From: Gallionella sp.
GTDB lineage: Bacteria > Pseudomonadota > Gammaproteobacteria > Burkholderiales > Gallionellaceae
Assembly (NCBI GenBank): GCA_025362155.1
Contig: JANYHX010000018.1
Coordinates: 1 to 24,487, forward strand
DNA length: 24,487 nt
Reading direction: 5' to 3'
In this document: positions 10,934 to 17,595 of the stretch, piece by piece
How positions within the stretch are numbered: position 1 is the first letter of the stretch
Layout: every line of letters starts with the position of its first letter
Notes under the pieces: model-generated
The model's input: only the letters and a program-made list of their open reading frames with translations
Told to the model about the DNA's origin: nothing
Databases searched by the model: none
Position numbers and translations under genes: made by a program

Positions 10934-11515
10934 ATGAAAGTCGAGGAGGCAGTTAAACATGTTTTAGGTAGTTCAACAGTTGACGTGGGTCGTTTTTATT
11001 CTTCAGGCAAGACTCTCTCTGTAGGAAGAGGAATGTTATATGGCTCTATCATTTTCCCTCTCTTGGATTCAGATATCGGAGTCTTCTTAACGGCTGAAGG
11101 ACAGGGTTACATTTTGACTCACGAGTGTGATGTGGATGAAAATAACAACAAGCTGTTCAACACCGATGTATTGATTTGCCCGATTATTCCCCTCCAGGTT
11201 GTTGTTGAAGAGCTAGCACAGGATCTTACCCAAGCCCAACTCATAAGTTTCCTAACAAATCTTGGGGCGCGGAAAATTTCCAGGCTTGTGTATTTACCGA
11301 CCCTTGCGAGTAGCCTGGAATATGGTGGGGTTCTATATTTAAATCAAATAACAAATACGCCAGTAAATCTTTTTCATAATGGGCATGCCCACTCAATTGG
11401 GGCATTAACCGGTTATGGATTAACCGTCGTTGACTACTCCATAGAGAATCATTTGCTTCGCCCCAAAGCAGATCGCTTAGCACTAATGCCGCCAGATTTT
11501 CAAACGCGAAGTTAG
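10934..11515 (+). CDS. Unknown 193-aa protein, third gene of the accessory cassette
   Basis: No family firmly recognised. The predicted protein is soluble with a mixed alpha/beta look. Residues about 52-87 read as a hydrophobic beta strand followed by GYILTHECDVDENNN and VLICPIIPL. I recall similar ILT-x-x-C-D segments, followed by a V-x-x-x-P-I strand, in uncharacterised accessory-island proteins. The His-Glu-Cys-Asp-x-Asp cluster could bind metal, but that is a guess. It starts 11 nt after the previous stop and has no visible Shine-Dalgarno, so coupling to the upstream gene is plausible. It shares the low-GC composition of the cassette. The gene ends about 60 nt before the FKBP gene, with a CAAGGT/ACCTTG hairpin (11522-11548) in between. 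Confidence 0.65.
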   Translation: MKVEEAVKHVLGSSTVDVGRFYSSGKTLSVGRGMLYGSIIFPLLDSDIGVFLTAEGQGYILTHECDVDENNNKLFNTDVLICPIIPLQVVVEELAQDLTQAQLISFLTNLGARKISRLVYLPTLASSLEYGGVLYLNQITNTPVNLFHNGHAHSIGALTGYGLTVVDYSIENHLLRPKADRLALMPPDFQTRS

Positions 11516-11576
11516 TCTAATCAAGGTGGGCGCAACGTACTAACCTTGCCAAATCTATAAACACTTGGAGAAACGA

Positions 11577-12038
11577 ATGATTAAACGTGCGATATATTTA
11601 CCGCTGGCAATGTTGTTTACCGCCGGCATCTTTTCAATCACCGCGTGCTCTGAACAGGCCGCACCAACCAAACCAATGGAGAATGGCAACATGACTGAAT
11701 TGATCAAGACCGATGTAAAACTGGGCACAGGCGACGTAGCGACGGCGGGCAAAAACGTGTCGGTGCATTACACCGGCTGGCTGTACGATGCGGCGGTGCC
11801 CGATCATCACGGCAAAAAGTTTGACAGCTCACGCGACCGCAATGAGCCATTTGAATTTCCGCTGGGCGGTGGCCGTGTCATCAAAGGCTGGGATGTCGGT
11901 GTGGAGGGCATGAAGATCGGCGGGCAGCGCACGTTGATCATTCCAGCCAGCATGGGCTATGGGGCACGCGGTGCGGGCGGAGCCATCCCGCCGAATGCGA
12001 CGCTGGTGTTTGATGTGGAATTACTTGGAGTTCGTTAA
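11577..12038 (+). CDS. FKBP-type peptidyl-prolyl isomerase, predicted lipoprotein
   Basis: The 153-aa product begins [17 protein letters not shown] and has a lipobox-like SITAC at about residues 18-22, so it is probably a lipid-anchored periplasmic protein. The FKBP domain (about 45-153) is complete: [50 protein letters not shown] and FDVELLGV. These include the aromatic pocket residues that bind proline. It would catalyse prolyl isomerisation during folding of envelope proteins. GGAG lies 6 nt before this ATG; an in-frame TTG at 11565 overlaps that ribosome site and is rejected. It lies 24 nt before mpl, so the two are probably co-transcribed. Confidence 0.9.
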   Translation: MIKRAIYLPLAMLFTAGIFSITACSEQAAPTKPMENGNMTELIKTDVKLGTGDVATAGKNVSVHYTGWLYDAAVPDHHGKKFDSSRDRNEPFEFPLGGGRVIKGWDVGVEGMKIGGQRTLIIPASMGYGARGAGGAIPPNATLVFDVELLGVR

Positions 12039-12062
12039 AAGCGGCGATTCCAGGGCGTGAGC

Positions 12063-13403
12063 ATGAGTCAATCACAACACATACACATTCTGGGCATCTG
12101 CGGCACGTTCATGGGCGGCATCGCGGCCATTGCCAAGCAGGCAGGCTTCCGCGTTACGGGTTGCGACGCCAATGTGTATCCGCCGATGAGCACGCAACTG
12201 GAAGCCCAAGGCATAGAACTGATCGAAGGTTTTGGCGTGGAGCAACTTGAACTCAAGCCGGATGCGTTCGTAATCGGCAATGTGGTATCGCGCGGCAATC
12301 CGTTAATGGAGGAAATTCTCAACCGTAACCTCCCTTACATCTCCGGCCCGCAATGGCTGGCCGATACCCTGTTGCGAGACAAGTGGGTACTGGCCGTGGC
12401 TGGCACGCACGGCAAGACCACCACCAGTGCGATGCTGGCGTGGATATTGGAATACGCTGCGCTTACCCCCGGTTTTCTGATTGGCGGCGTGCCGGAAAAC
12501 TTCGGCATTTCCGCGCGCCTCACTGACTCACTATTTTTCGTCATCGAAGCGGACGAATACGACACCGCCTTTTTCGACAAACGCTCCAAGTTCGTGCACT
12601 ACCATCCGCGCACCGCGATACTCAATAATCTTGAGTTCGATCATGCCGATATTTTTGGTGACCTCACGGCGATAGAAACGCAGTTCCATCATCTGATACG
12701 CACTGTGCCGGGTAATGGCCTGATCGTCAGCAATGGCCGTGAGGACTCGCTGGATCGGGTATTGCAGCGCGGATGCTGGACGCCGGTGGAGCGTTTTGGT
12801 GGAGACGATGGCTGGCAGATCGATGCCAAAAACCGCGTGACCTTGAATGGGGTTGCACAAGGTATGCTGAATTGGGAATTGCTCGGTGAACATAATCGTC
12901 ACAATGCGCTCGCCGCGCTCGCCGCTGCACGCCATGCAGGTGTGCCCATCGCACAGGGCTTGGCAGCATTAAGCAAATTCAAGAACGTAAAGCGGCGCAT
13001 GGAAGTGCGCGGCATCGTTAAAGGTATTACTGTTTATGATGATTTTGCGCACCACCCCACCGCTATCGCAACCACGGTCGCAGGACTGCGGCAAAAGATC
13101 GGCAGCGCTCGGATACTGGCGGTACTGGAACCGCGCTCCAACACGATGAAGTTGGGCGTAATGAAGGATGCGCTACCCGGCAGCCTGAAGGACGCTGACC
13201 TGGTGTTCTGCTACGCTGGCAACCTCGACTGGGATGCGCACGGCGCGCTGGCCCCGTTGGGCAGCAAGGCGATCGTCGAGGATGATCTGGGTGTGCTGAT
13301 CGGGAAGATCAACGCCGCCGCGAGACCCGGTGACCACATCCTGGTGATGAGCAACGGCGGCTTCGGCGGGATACACGAGAAGCTACTGAAGCGTCTGGCG
13401 TAG
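12063..13403 (+). CDS. mpl: UDP-N-acetylmuramate:L-Ala-gamma-D-Glu-mDAP ligase (murein tripeptide recycling)
   Basis: The 446-aa Mur-ligase family enzyme attaches recycled murein tripeptide to UDP-MurNAc in the cytoplasm, feeding peptidoglycan synthesis. The N-terminal Rossmann part begins HIHILGICGTFMGGIAAIA, the Mpl version of the MurC start. The ATP loop GTHGKTTT is at about 114-121, followed by EADEYDTAFFDKRSKF, NLEFDHADIF and the C-terminal VYDDFAHHPTA. The GTFMGG and EADEYDTAFFDKRSKF signatures separate Mpl from MurC. AGGG lies 7 nt before the ATG at 12063; a GTG at 12057 sits too close to it. The stop is 5 bp from the convergent toxin gene. Confidence 0.95.
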   Translation: MSQSQHIHILGICGTFMGGIAAIAKQAGFRVTGCDANVYPPMSTQLEAQGIELIEGFGVEQLELKPDAFVIGNVVSRGNPLMEEILNRNLPYISGPQWLADTLLRDKWVLAVAGTHGKTTTSAMLAWILEYAALTPGFLIGGVPENFGISARLTDSLFFVIEADEYDTAFFDKRSKFVHYHPRTAILNNLEFDHADIFGDLTAIETQFHHLIRTVPGNGLIVSNGREDSLDRVLQRGCWTPVERFGGDDGWQIDAKNRVTLNGVAQGMLNWELLGEHNRHNALAALAAARHAGVPIAQGLAALSKFKNVKRRMEVRGIVKGITVYDDFAHHPTAIATTVAGLRQKIGSARILAVLEPRSNTMKLGVMKDALPGSLKDADLVFCYAGNLDWDAHGALAPLGSKAIVEDDLGVLIGKINAAARPGDHILVMSNGGFGGIHEKLLKRLA

Positions 13404-13408
13404 AATCC

Positions 13409-13702
13409 TCACGCAAGCCTAGTGCGCAATTCTTCATAGACATCATCCCTTGATGCGACCGACAAGATGGTCAACTGACGCTTCATATCATTGACGTGGT
13501 AGATGAGGCGAAACTGCGGAGTGGTGATTTTGATCTTGTAGCAATCTGGTAATTCGCGCAGAGCATCTTTCACCACGCGCGGGTGCTTGAGCCGTTCTTT
13601 GGCAAGCTTTTCTTTGAAGCGGCGCTTGATGCTGCCGTCCAATTTACCCCATTCCTTCTCGGCACCAGGATGAATGGCCAGTTCGTAAGCTGCTTTAATC
13701 AT
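13409..13702 (-). CDS. RelE/ParE-superfamily toxin
   Basis: The 97-aa basic protein has a RelE-like layout: helical N-terminal half (HPGAEKEWGKLDGSIKRRF), then strands CYKIKI, FRLIYHVND and QLTILSVASRDD. The Lys/Arg residues in YKIKI, FRLIYHV and ASRDD match the positions where RelE-type ribosome-dependent mRNA interferases carry basic catalytic residues. Activity is inferred. The cognate antitoxin gene is upstream on the same strand, but 182 bp away instead of overlapping. A near-consensus promoter (13737-13765) sits directly before the toxin, so it may be transcribed without the antitoxin. It is convergent with mpl, 5 bp apart. No frameshift is seen. Confidence 0.85.
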   Translation of the reverse strand: MIKAAYELAIHPGAEKEWGKLDGSIKRRFKEKLAKERLKHPRVVKDALRELPDCYKIKITTPQFRLIYHVNDMKRQLTILSVASRDDVYEELRTRLA

Positions 13703-13736
13703 GTCTTATCTTTCCGCCAACTAATAACCTGATAGA

Positions 13737-13765
13737 ATGTTAGCGCTCACTATCTTTGTTGTCAA
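13737..13765 (-). promoter_or_regulatory. Near-consensus sigma-70 promoter inside the TA locus
   Basis: The minus strand carries a perfect TTGACA (13765-13760), exactly 17 bp, then TAACAT (13742-13737). The predicted start near 13730 gives a leader of about 28 nt to the toxin ATG. Flanking GATAG (13731) and CTATC (13750) words around an AGCGCT core suggest an operator overlapping the -10. Confidence 0.65.
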
Positions 13766-13804
13766 GTGCGAATAAGGTATGGTTAAAGGACTGTTGGTTT
13801 CCAG

Positions 13805-13825
13805 CTATCATTATTAGGTTGATAG
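13805..13825. repeat. Inverted repeat CTATCA-N9-TGATAG, candidate TA operator
   Basis: Perfect 6-bp arms with a 9-bp spacer lie between the antitoxin stop and the toxin promoter. The same GATAG/CTATC words recur near 13731 and 13750, flanking the -10 element. This is consistent with repeated binding half-sites for the antitoxin or TA complex. Only the repetition is seen directly; binding is inferred. Confidence 0.4.
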
Positions 13826-13884
13826 AAAAATAGTATCTTGTCTATGAGCAGCCATTTCTGAGGAAACAGATGCAACTCGCAGTT

Positions 13885-14142
13885 TCAGAGTTCATCTATT
13901 TTGATTTTACGAGCTTTATTTAGAGTGGCAAGTCGCTCTTTCGCACGGTTCTCGGCAATGCGGTCGGCGATGGAATCCAACATGGCTTCCATCATCTTGG
14001 GCGAGATAATGTAACCCGCAGGTTTGTTGTGATTGAGGATGGCGACCGCTTGGTCTTCATCTTCCGCGCGCTTGAGGATGCGTGTGGGCGACTCGCGCAA
14101 CTCGGTAACTCCGATAGTGATTCCAGCATGAATAGTGTTCAT
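13885..14142 (-). CDS. Phd/YefM-family antitoxin
   Basis: The 85-aa product begins MNTIHAGITIGVTELRESPT and continues with VAILNHNKPAGYIISPKMMEAML, the typical Phd/YefM dimerisation and DNA-binding core. A charged C-terminal tail (RAKERLATLNKARKIKIDEL) would wrap and neutralise the toxin. GGACAG precedes the ATG. The RelE-like toxin lies downstream on the same strand but 182 bp away. Antitoxins of this family usually repress their own promoter together with the toxin; repeated GATAG words in the gap are candidate operators. Confidence 0.88.
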   Translation of the reverse strand: MNTIHAGITIGVTELRESPTRILKRAEDEDQAVAILNHNKPAGYIISPKMMEAMLDSIADRIAENRAKERLATLNKARKIKIDEL

Positions 14143-14170
14143 GAATCTGTCCTGAATAATGTACGCCAGC

Positions 14171-14199
14171 AGTATGGTGGATTACGCTGCGCTGGTCAA
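14171..14199 (-). promoter_or_regulatory. Promoter for the antitoxin
   Basis: The minus strand carries TTGACC (14199-14194), 17 bp, then CATACT (14176-14171). The start would be near 14165, giving a leader of about 22 nt to the ATG at 14142. Similar in quality to an average sigma-70 promoter. Confidence 0.45.
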
Positions 14200-14205
14200 C
14201 TGAAA

Positions 14206-14233
14206 GTAGGGGGCGTAAGACCTTACCCCCTAC
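14206..14233 (-). terminator. Terminator hairpin of ntrBC, overlapping the ntrC stop codon
   Basis: GTAGGGGG (14206-14213) pairs with CCCCCTAC (14226-14233), with extra inner TAAG/CTTA pairing. On the minus strand the hairpin is followed by TTTC, a weak T-run. The ntrC TAG (14232-14230) lies inside the upstream arm. Confidence 0.65.
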
Positions 14234-15630
14234 GGTTCCTGATTGTCCAGACCCAACTCCTGCACCTTGCGCGTCAAAGTATTACGCCCGATACCCAGCA
14301 AAGTAGCTGCTTCGATGCGTCGACCGCCGGTGTGATGCAAGGCCTGCGAAATCAGGGTGCGTTCGAATTGCGCGGTGAGGGTATCCATGATGCGTTCATC
14401 GCCACGCTGCAAGGCCAGAGCCGCATGTTGCGCCAACACTGCACACCAATCCCCGCCTATCGTCGTGCTCAAGGTGGGTTCGCTACGCCACTCTGGCGGC
14501 AGGTCGGCAATTTCGACAATTTGCGAGGGGGTCATGACTGTCACCCAATGACAGAGGTTTTCCAGTTGCCTGACGTTACCTTGAAAATCCTGCCCGCCAA
14601 GATGTTGCAGCGTCGCCTCACTAAATTGTTTTTGCTCCACGGATAATTCGCCCGCGCTCTTTTGCAAAAAATATTTTGCCAGCAGCGGAATGTCTTCGCG
14701 ACGTTCACGTAACGGCGGGAGGCGCAGCCGTATCACATTCAAACGATGGAATAGATCTTCGCGGAACAGACCCTGCTTGACACGCTCATCAAGATTTTGG
14801 TGGGTCGCGGTGATGATGCGCACATTGGCCTTGATCGGCTGATGTCCACCGACACGATAGAAGTTTCCATCTGACAATACACGCAGCAAGCGAGTTTGCA
14901 AATCTGCGGGCATATCGCCGATTTCATCCAGAAATAGCGTGCCACCCTCGGCCTGCTCAAAACGTCCGCGTCGGGTCGCCGCAGCGCCGGTGAAGGCACC
15001 GCGTTCATGGCCAAACAATTCCGACTCGAGCAAATCCTTGGGAATCGCGGCGGTATTGATGGCAATGAACGGCTTGTCGGCGCGCGGGCTGTGGCGGTGC
15101 AATGCCCGGGCGACCAGCTCTTTGCCGGTGCCTGATTCGCCATTGATCAGGACGGTGGCATGGGATTGTGACAACCTGCCGATAGCGCGAAAAACTTCCT
15201 GCATTGCTGGTGCCTGACCGAGAATGTCGGCAGCCACTTCAACCTGCTCGGCTTCGCCCGACTTGCGTCCGCTTTGTTCCAGCGCGCGTCGTATCAGTTC
15301 TACCGCATGGTTGATGTCGAACGGCTTGGGCAGATATTCAAATGCGCCACCTTGAAACGCTGCCACGGCACTTTCCAGATCAGAATAAGCCGTCATGATA
15401 ATGACCGGAATGAGCGGATAGCGCAGGTGCAGCGTCTGCAAAAAATCCAGCCCCGAACTGCCCGGCATGCGAATATCACTGACGACCACCTGTGGCACGT
15501 CATTAGTCAATGCCCGCAATGCATCGTTTGCCGACGCAAAGCTTTTGAACTCGATGTCTTCACGAGTCAGCGACTTTTCCAATACCCAGCGGATGGAACG
15601 GTCATCGTCAATAATCCAAACAGCTTTCAT
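14230..15630 (-). CDS. ntrC: Nitrogen regulation response regulator NtrC
   Basis: The 466-aa sigma-54 activator carries all three modules. The receiver domain (about 1-120) has acidic residues in IIDDD and phospho-acceptor Asp52 in VVSDIRMPG. The AAA+ domain (about 135-365) has Walker A GESGTGKE (164-171), the sigma-54-contact loop GAFTGA (211-216) and Walker B TLFLDEIGD (about 231-239). The Fis-type helix-turn-helix is at the C-terminus (RRIEAATLLGIGRNTLTRKV). Phosphorylated NtrC opens sigma-54 promoters under nitrogen limitation; likely targets here are glnA and the porin. ATG 15630 follows AGAGG by 5 nt; a GTG at 15636 would overlap that site. The start region coincides with the end of an inverted-repeat element separating it from ntrB. 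In GNVRQLEN the usual preceding W-P is replaced by F-Q. Confidence 0.95.
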   Translation of the reverse strand: MKAVWIIDDDRSIRWVLEKSLTREDIEFKSFASANDALRALTNDVPQVVVSDIRMPGSSGLDFLQTLHLRYPLIPVIIMTAYSDLESAVAAFQGGAFEYLPKPFDINHAVELIRRALEQSGRKSGEAEQVEVAADILGQAPAMQEVFRAIGRLSQSHATVLINGESGTGKELVARALHRHSPRADKPFIAINTAAIPKDLLESELFGHERGAFTGAAATRRGRFEQAEGGTLFLDEIGDMPADLQTRLLRVLSDGNFYRVGGHQPIKANVRIITATHQNLDERVKQGLFREDLFHRLNVIRLRLPPLRERREDIPLLAKYFLQKSAGELSVEQKQFSEATLQHLGGQDFQGNVRQLENLCHWVTVMTPSQIVEIADLPPEWRSEPTLSTTIGGDWCAVLAQHAALALQRGDERIMDTLTAQFERTLISQALHHTGGRRIEAATLLGIGRNTLTRKVQELGLDNQEP

Positions 15631-15828
15631 GGACACCTCTATAAATTTATTTGTCGGGCGAACCGCAGTGTCGCGTGCTCGCTCATTCCTCGTCTATCAA
15701 TTCGATATGTCTCGTCATTCGCTGATAAAACTACTAGCCATTCGATTAAGCCCGCAAGCGGGCAAGTCGCTGGTTATGCGCGGCTCCTTGCGCTTCATCC
15801 CGACAAATAATTTCTAAAGGTGTCCATT
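15629..15828. mobile_element. MITE-like element with about 30-bp terminal inverted repeats, between ntrB and ntrC
   Basis: The left end (15629-15658) begins ATGGACACCT and ends ATTTGTCGGG. The right end (15827-15799) is its reverse complement with about 27 of 30 positions matching: both outer and inner 10-mers are identical, and the middle differs by substitutions and one gap. GCTTTC flanks both sides (15623-15628 and 15829-15834), a possible target duplication. The interior has a GCCCGC-AA-GCGGGC hairpin (15750-15763) and no convincing gene. Non-autonomous element by structure; the source transposase is unknown. Confidence 0.6.
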
Positions 15829-15839
15829 GCTTTCCACGG

Positions 15840-16880
15840 TCAAGGAAGCGGTAACAGCACGGTAAAACACGTGCGCCCAGGTTCGCTGTCAAATTCAATC
15901 ATGCCATGGTGCTGGCTGACAAAATCCTGTGCAAGAGTCAAACCTAAACCATGCCCATCAGCACGTCCCGATACTAGCGGATAGAAAATTTTGTCCTGCA
16001 ACTCCGGTGGAATACCGGGACCGTTATCAATAACCTGCACCGATACGGCCAGGCGATGGCGGCGTTTGATCAGGGTCAGCTGGCGTGCAATACGGGTACG
16101 CAAAACAATCAGTCCATTGCCTTCCATTGCCTGCGCCGCATTGCGCACGATATTGAGCATGACTTGTATCAATTGTTCTTTATCACCCACCAGCGCGGGC
16201 AGGCTGATATCGTAGTCACGTCGTATCAGTAAGCCTTCCGGCATTTCTGCCAGCACCACGCTGCGCACACGTTCCAAGACTTCATGGATATTGAGTGCGT
16301 TATAGTGCGTCGCATTTTGTGGGGTCAGCAGTTTTTCCATCAGTGAGCGCAAACGATCCGCTTCTTGAATGATGACCTGAGTGTATTCTCGCAACCCGGG
16401 TTTTTCCAATTCCTGTTCAAGTAGTTGCGCTGCACCACGTATTCCGCCGAGCGGGTTTTTAATCTCGTGCGCAAGGTTACGCAGCAGCAAGCGGCTGGCC
16501 TGAGTCTGATCGAGCATCTGTTCTTCGCGTGCCAATTTCAGCGGCCTGTCCATAGGATGAAATTCCAGCAACAAATAACTTTTGCTAAATTGCAGCGGCG
16601 TTGCCGCGCACCTCAAATGCAACTTGCTGTGCGCATGGGTACCCAGCGTCAGATCATGCTCGATATAACTGGCATTGTTGTGTACCGCTTGCTGCATCGC
16701 GCTGGCCAGTTGTTCGGTATAGGTAAATACTTGCTGCAGCGGAAGACCATACAGATTATTGGCGCTGACATCGAACAGATATTCTGCGGCAGGATTAATG
16801 TAAGCGATACGCGATTCGTCATCCAGCAGGATAACCGCAGTCGCCAGGTACTCCATAGTAAGGTAGGGAAATTCAGGCAT
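15840..16880 (-). CDS. ntrB: Nitrogen regulation sensor kinase NtrB
   Basis: The 346-aa soluble histidine kinase has no membrane segment. An N-terminal PAS-like domain (about 8-110, ATAVILLDDESRIAYINPAA) is followed by the phospho-acceptor box with His138 (LAHEIKNPLGGIRGAA). The ATPase domain has an N box LNIVRNAAQ (Asn247), G1 DNGPGIP and G2 DGHGLGLTLAQ. NtrB phosphorylates and dephosphorylates NtrC in response to PII and glutamine signals. It precedes ntrC but is separated from it by about 200 bp of inverted-repeat element, unlike the usual close spacing. A sigma-54-like motif ends almost at the ATG. No good Shine-Dalgarno is visible, so the exact start is not certain. Confidence 0.94.
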   Translation of the reverse strand: MPEFPYLTMEYLATAVILLDDESRIAYINPAAEYLFDVSANNLYGLPLQQVFTYTEQLASAMQQAVHNNASYIEHDLTLGTHAHSKLHLRCAATPLQFSKSYLLLEFHPMDRPLKLAREEQMLDQTQASRLLLRNLAHEIKNPLGGIRGAAQLLEQELEKPGLREYTQVIIQEADRLRSLMEKLLTPQNATHYNALNIHEVLERVRSVVLAEMPEGLLIRRDYDISLPALVGDKEQLIQVMLNIVRNAAQAMEGNGLIVLRTRIARQLTLIKRRHRLAVSVQVIDNGPGIPPELQDKIFYPLVSGRADGHGLGLTLAQDFVSQHHGMIEFDSEPGRTCFTVLLPLP

Positions 16881-16891
16881 ACAGGATACTC

Positions 16892-16908
16892 AGCAGAAAG
16901 CATGCCAA
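16892..16908 (-). promoter_or_regulatory. Candidate sigma-54 promoter directly before ntrB
   Basis: The minus strand reads TTGGCATGCTTTCTGCT with GG-N10-GC spacing. The core CTTTCTGC is the same as in the glnA promoter. The predicted start (about 16881) falls 1 nt before the annotated ntrB ATG, so the mRNA would be essentially leaderless, or translation starts further in. That makes the call doubtful. Confidence 0.35.
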
Positions 16909-16952
16909 TAAAAAAGCCTGCCGATAAAAAAAGTAAACAATGCCTGGCACTA

Positions 16953-17447
16953 TTATTTTGCTAATTTGGATAGCTCTGTTTTGAGGGCTTCAATATTCTG
17001 TGTATGCAGATCGACCTGTTCCTGGAGCGGTTTGATCCTCTCTTCATACTGTGCGACATTTCGATAAGTGCGACCATCGCCGCCCTTAAAAACTTCTGGA
17101 TTGGCTTCACCTTCGGTCAAATTTTGCTGCGCCTCTTCAAGCAACTTCTCCTCAGCATTCAACTCATCCTGAAGTATTTTGCGTCGGGTATCATCCCGCC
17201 CTCTTTGCGTTTTATTATCTACCTTGGGAAAGCTTTCGGAGGCGCGCCTGCCGGGCGGCATCATGGTCGGCAGAGGTTCCAGAATCAGCTTTTTGCCTCC
17301 CTTGATGGGGGAGCTTGAATAAGTAACATGCCCATCCCGATCCACTGCCTTGTAAATTTCGGCTTGCGCCTCTATCGGCCAAATATAGAATAAGGCAGAT
17401 GACAAAATAGATAATACGGCAAACCCGTAGCCCAGTTTCATGTTCAT
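16953..17447 (-). CDS. DUF4124-domain secreted protein with coiled coil
   Basis: The 164-aa product has an N-terminal signal or anchor (MNMKLGYGFAVLSILSSALF), then the DUF4124 pattern A-E-I-Y-K-A-V-D-R-D-G-H-V-T-Y-S-S (about 41-57). It ends in a charged coiled coil (about 88-164, DELNAEEKLLEEAQQN, IKPLQEQVDLHTQNIEALKT). Such proteins are predicted periplasmic and of unknown function. They are common in betaproteobacteria, and I recall one between glnA and ntrB in several genomes. The ATG at 17447 lies 3 nt after GGGA; the ATG at 17441 is at 9 nt and equally possible. It has its own promoter after the glnA terminator. A second DUF4124 coiled-coil protein is encoded at 22460-23074. Confidence 0.85.
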   Translation of the reverse strand: MNMKLGYGFAVLSILSSALFYIWPIEAQAEIYKAVDRDGHVTYSSSPIKGGKKLILEPLPTMMPPGRRASESFPKVDNKTQRGRDDTRRKILQDELNAEEKLLEEAQQNLTEGEANPEVFKGGDGRTYRNVAQYEERIKPLQEQVDLHTQNIEALKTELSKLAK

Positions 17448-17471
17448 TATTCCCAAGAATATAGCGCAGCA

Positions 17472-17500
17472 AGTATAGGACAAGCGCTGGACACAAACAA
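17472..17500 (-). promoter_or_regulatory. Promoter for the DUF4124 gene
   Basis: The minus strand carries TTGTTT (17500-17495), 17 bp, then TATACT (17477-17472). The start would be near 17465, about 18 nt before the ATG. It sits immediately after the glnA terminator, as expected for a separate transcript. Confidence 0.5.
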
Positions 17501-17504
17501 ATAA

Positions 17505-17542
17505 TTGCAGTGCAAAAACAAAACGGGGCGTAAGCCCCGTTT
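17505..17542 (-). terminator. Rho-independent terminator of glnA
   Basis: AAACGGGGC (17521-17529) pairs perfectly with GCCCCGTTT (17534-17542) around a 4-nt loop. On the minus strand the stem is followed by TGTTTTTGC, a good T-run. It closes the glnA transcript before the DUF4124 promoter. Confidence 0.88.
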
Positions 17543-17595
17543 GTCATCTTTGCCCTTTATGTTCAGAACAAACTTCTATTTCTTTGTTGCTAAAA

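Noticed and set aside
13703..13884. Short ORFs (13 and 23 codons) in the toxin–antitoxin gap
   Set aside because: Too short, no ribosome sites, and overlapping the promoter elements.
14029..14646. 205-codon rightward ORF across the antitoxin and ntrC 3' end
   Set aside because: Runs antisense to two recognisable genes and through the terminator hairpin.
15274..15817. Rightward ORFs through the ntrC start and inverted-repeat element
   Set aside because: They are antisense to ntrC and then read through the repeat element; the translated part is typical of a repeat, not a protein family.
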